This document shows positions 5,852-7,321 of a stretch of DNA of 7,321 bases, in pieces. The position numbers were made by a program, and so were the translations under genes. How positions within the stretch are numbered: the stretch's first letter is position 1; each line of letters starts with the position of its first letter. Under the pieces are notes generated by a model, which saw nothing but the letters and a program-made list of their open reading frames with translations, was not told the origin of the DNA and searched no databases. The DNA comes from Candidatus Brocadiaceae bacterium (GTDB lineage: Bacteria; Planctomycetota; Brocadiia; Brocadiales; Brocadiaceae), in contig JANLHY010000558.1 in the NCBI GenBank assembly GCA_024653795.1, positions 1 to 7,321 of the forward strand, in the 5' to 3' direction.

Positions 5852-6390
5852 TACTTGATTTCCTCCACCTTGATATTTTTATTGGTATATACGCAAATAT
5901 CTGCTGCAACGTTGAGGGACTCTTCCACGATCTCTTTTGCGTTCAACGAGGTATGTTTAATCAATGCCCTGGCCGCTGCAATTGCATAAGAACCGCCTGA
6001 ACCAATACCGATAATACCATCATCCGGCTCTATTACGTCACCGCCGCCGGAGATCAAAAAGGAATGTTGTTTATCAACAACGATAAGCAAGGATTCCAAA
6101 CGCCTCAGCACCTTATCCGTTCGCCATTCCTTTGCCAATTCATGGGCGCTGCGCAGGACATTTCCCTGGTATTGTTCGAGCTTGGCATCGAATCTCTCCA
6201 TGAGGGCGAATGAGTCAGCCGATGAGCCGGCGAAGCCTACAATGACCTTATCATGATAAAGCCTTCGAATCTTTTTGGCATCCTGCTTTACAATGGCGGC
6301 GTTCATGGTAACCTGGCCGTCGCCGCCAATGGCGACCTGCCCATCCTTTCGAACTGCCAGGATAGTTGTAGATATGATAACAGGGTTCAC
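5851..6390 (-). CDS. hslV: HslV (ClpQ), threonine peptidase subunit of the HslUV protease
   Basis: HslV builds two stacked hexamers enclosing N-terminal threonine active sites. The motif TTILAVRKDG marks the mature N-terminus. In mature numbering D17 (GGDGQVT) and K33 (DAKKIRR) are in place, as is the GSGGSYA loop with the catalytic serine; FAGSSADSF, ELAKEWRTD and AADICVYTN are family blocks. I place the start at GTG 6390, with AAGGA seven bases upstream. This gives 179 residues and a seven-residue leader (MNPVIIS) before the active threonine. The in-frame TTG at 6396 lies only one base from that ribosome site and is less likely. The ATG at 6392-6390 is out of frame and hits a stop at once. 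A leader longer than Met requires processing between Ser7 and Thr8. The stop overlaps the hslU start by one base. Confidence 0.97.
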   Translation of the reverse strand: MNPVIISTTILAVRKDGQVAIGGDGQVTMNAAIVKQDAKKIRRLYHDKVIVGFAGSSADSFALMERFDAKLEQYQGNVLRSAHELAKEWRTDKVLRRLESLLIVVDKQHSFLISGGGDVIEPDDGIIGIGSGGSYAIAAARALIKHTSLNAKEIVEESLNVAADICVYTNKNIKVEEIK

Positions 6391-6423
6391 ATTCAAATCC
6401 TTTTTAATAGAAAATCAGTATTG

Positions 6424-6459
6424 AGCCGAAATAACATCGGCTATTACACAATATGGCAA
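6424..6459 (-). promoter_or_regulatory. Predicted hslV-hslU promoter with a palindrome across the -10
   Basis: On the minus strand TTGCCA (6459-6454, 5 of 6) and TGTTAT (6436-6431, 4 of 6) are separated by 17 bases. The perfect inverted repeat AGCCGA / TCGGCT (6424-6429 and 6437-6442, seven-base spacer) brackets the -10 exactly. It could be an operator or a hairpin at the start of the transcript. The leader to GTG 6390 would be about 34 bases. Promoter by eye only. Confidence 0.45.
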
Positions 6460-6460
6460 A

Positions 6461-6555
6461 TAACCCCTCCCTCGATGGGAGGGGTTAGGGGAGGGTGGTC
6501 AATTTTTTTTCCCTTCACCCTCACCTAGCCTCCCCCATCAAGGGGGAGGAACTAA
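6461..6555. repeat. MITE- or REP-like palindromic element with nested hairpins
   Basis: Two arms of about 40 bases are imperfect inverted copies of each other, separated by a T-rich centre. Each arm is also a hairpin: CCCCTCCC against GGGAGGGG on the left (6464-6484), CTCCCCC against GGGGGAG on the right (6529-6548). The whole can fold as a cloverleaf or cruciform. Similar C-rich/G-rich intergenic repeats occur in many bacterial genomes; no coding capacity. The central run of eight T could help termination on the plus strand. The right arm ends in AT-rich DNA (6551-6643) with no visible feature. Confidence 0.7.
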
Positions 6556-6643
6556 TTAATTGATATTCCTTGTACTTTGACTTAGTTTCTTAATGCTATC
6601 AATTTACAGAAGAGTTATCAAGGGTTTTCTCATTTCTTATTAT

Positions 6644-6671
6644 TTGACAAACAACGAATTGGACGTATAAT
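6644..6671 (+). promoter_or_regulatory. Consensus sigma70-type promoter of the CBS-domain gene
   Basis: TTGACA (6644-6649) and TATAAT (6666-6671) are both perfect, with a 16-base spacer. Transcription should start near 6678, leaving an untranslated leader of about 95 bases before the ATG at 6774. This is the strongest promoter match in the window. Confidence 0.75.
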
Positions 6672-6773
6672 TAAGCCAGAATCTACCACGTATAATCTGT
6701 GAATGAGAGGGATAGTTGCTTACTATTTTATAGCAATTTATGACCGTATTTTTTGAAAGGAGAGGTATGCATT

Positions 6774-7172
6774 ATGGTAGCCAAAGATATTATGAATAAG
6801 ATTGTTACTGCAGCAAAGAAGAACACGATAGGCAGGGATTTGGCAATAAAATTATTATCCGGCATGTACAGCGGATTGCCTGTCGTGGACGATAAAGGAA
6901 AGGTTGTTGGGGTGGTAAGCGAGTTTGACCTTTTAAAGGCCATTAGAGACGGAAAGGCGCTAGAACAGGTGAGAGCTGAAGATATTATGTCAAAAAATCC
7001 CATTTGTGTCTCCGAAAATACCCCCGTTGAAGAGGTCATAGACCTTATGGTGAAACATAATATTATCCGTGTGCCTGTAGTGAGGAACGATAATCTCGTG
7101 GGGGTCATATCCAGATGTGATATCCTCAGCAGTATTGTGGAACCTGAGTTTGTGACGGTTTTTGCTGATTAA
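6774..7172 (+). CDS. Stand-alone tandem CBS-domain protein
   Basis: This 132-residue protein consists almost entirely of two CBS motifs (a Bateman pair). The first covers about residues 3-58 (AKDIM, SGLPVVDDKGKVVGVVSEFDLLKAI) and the second about 69-123 (AEDIM, NIIRVPVVRNDNLVGVISRCDIL). Such pairs bind adenine nucleotides such as AMP, ATP or S-adenosyl compounds and act as energy or ionic sensors; the ligand here cannot be told. No catalytic or DNA-binding domain is attached, so it probably acts by binding a partner. The start is the ATG at 6774, with AGGAGAGG (6758-6765) eight bases upstream. The in-frame TTG at 6753 would put that ribosome site inside the gene. It converges on the exchanger-like gene and the two stop codons are five bases apart. 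Confidence 0.93.
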   Translation: MVAKDIMNKIVTAAKKNTIGRDLAIKLLSGMYSGLPVVDDKGKVVGVVSEFDLLKAIRDGKALEQVRAEDIMSKNPICVSENTPVEEVIDLMVKHNIIRVPVVRNDNLVGVISRCDILSSIVEPEFVTVFAD

Positions 7173-7177
7173 AATAA

Positions 7178-7321
7178 TTATTTGAACAACCAGAATACAT
7201 AAGCGCAGTACCCGATCAATAAGAGTACACCTTGTCCACGGGTAAGTACGAACTTCCAGGTGATTATGGGGATGAGGAATATACTGAAAAAGAGCATAAC
7301 GGGCATATCGATACGGAGAGA
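7178..7321 (-). CDS. C-terminus of a sodium/calcium exchanger-like membrane protein (partial)
   Basis: The minus-strand frame is open from the right edge to TAA at 7180-7178 and gives 47 residues. They read as two hydrophobic segments, PVMLFFSIFLIPII and GVLLLIGYCAYVFWLF. The short joining part TWKFVLTRGQ leads into the second segment, and the end is a single lysine. The pattern RIDMPVML, then R-x-x-G-xx-LLL-x-GY-x-x-Y-x-x-W-L, is the usual C-terminal end of YrbG/CaxA-type calcium/sodium antiporters. These exchange cations across the cytoplasmic membrane. The conserved acidic ion-binding repeats would lie outside the window, so the assignment rests on the tail only. Confidence 0.65.
   Translation of the reverse strand, partial: SLRIDMPVMLFFSIFLIPIITWKFVLTRGQGVLLLIGYCAYVFWLFK

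Noticed and set aside
6753..6755. TTG at 6753 as the start of the CBS-domain gene
   Set aside because: It would place the AGGAGAGG ribosome site inside the gene and add seven residues outside the CBS fold; ATG 6774 has ideal spacing.
7172..7183. AAATAATTATTT palindrome between the convergent CBS and exchanger-like genes as a terminator
   Set aside because: It is all A/T with no G-C stem and overlaps both stop codons; too weak to call.

Overview
This window looks like chromosomal DNA of a bacterium with moderate G+C and AT-rich intergenic spaces. The first gene is a BatA/VWA-type membrane protein with a glutamine-amidotransferase-like domain, an architecture I associate with Planctomycetota, possibly the anammox lineage. 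That placement is inference from gene style; there is no rRNA or other phylogenetic marker here.

Layout. 1-1689: the C-terminal part of the VWA-family membrane protein (+), running in from the left edge. 1770-2186: a Fur-superfamily regulator (+) whose metal ligands fit the PerR type. 2245-2952: a class I glutamine amidotransferase-like gamma-glutamyl (GABA) hydrolase (-) with no ATG, GTG or TTG where its N-terminus should begin. 3001-4440: two integron gene cassettes in tandem. Cassette 1 carries an interrupted lipoprotein gene and cassette 2 a PIN-domain toxin with a small partner gene. Each ends in a recognisable attC site, and no integron integrase is visible. 4517-6390: the hslV-hslU operon (-), encoding the two-part HslUV (ClpQY) protease. 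6397-6773: a noncoding stretch with a palindromic, G-rich repeat element and promoters for the two divergent genes. 6774-7172: a stand-alone two-CBS-domain protein (+). 7178-7321: the C-terminus of a sodium/calcium exchanger-like membrane protein (-), running off the right edge.

The most interesting part is the cassette array, a CALIN (cluster of attC sites lacking an integrase). The boundaries are consistent at base level: the R'' box of each attC is the exact reverse complement of the R' box at the left end of the same cassette (GGCTAAC with GTTAGCC, GTCTAAC with GTTAGAC). This is expected if each cassette inserted as an intact circle. A TTGACA promoter and a degenerate attI- or attC-like hairpin lie at the left edge, and the promoter overlaps that of the divergent hydrolase. 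The stop codon of the toxin's partner gene lies inside the attC R'' box.

The remaining genes are housekeeping or stress functions: metal or peroxide sensing, protein quality control, a CBS-domain sensor and ion exchange. They form no evident single pathway. I see no tRNA, rRNA, CRISPR array, transposase or phage gene.
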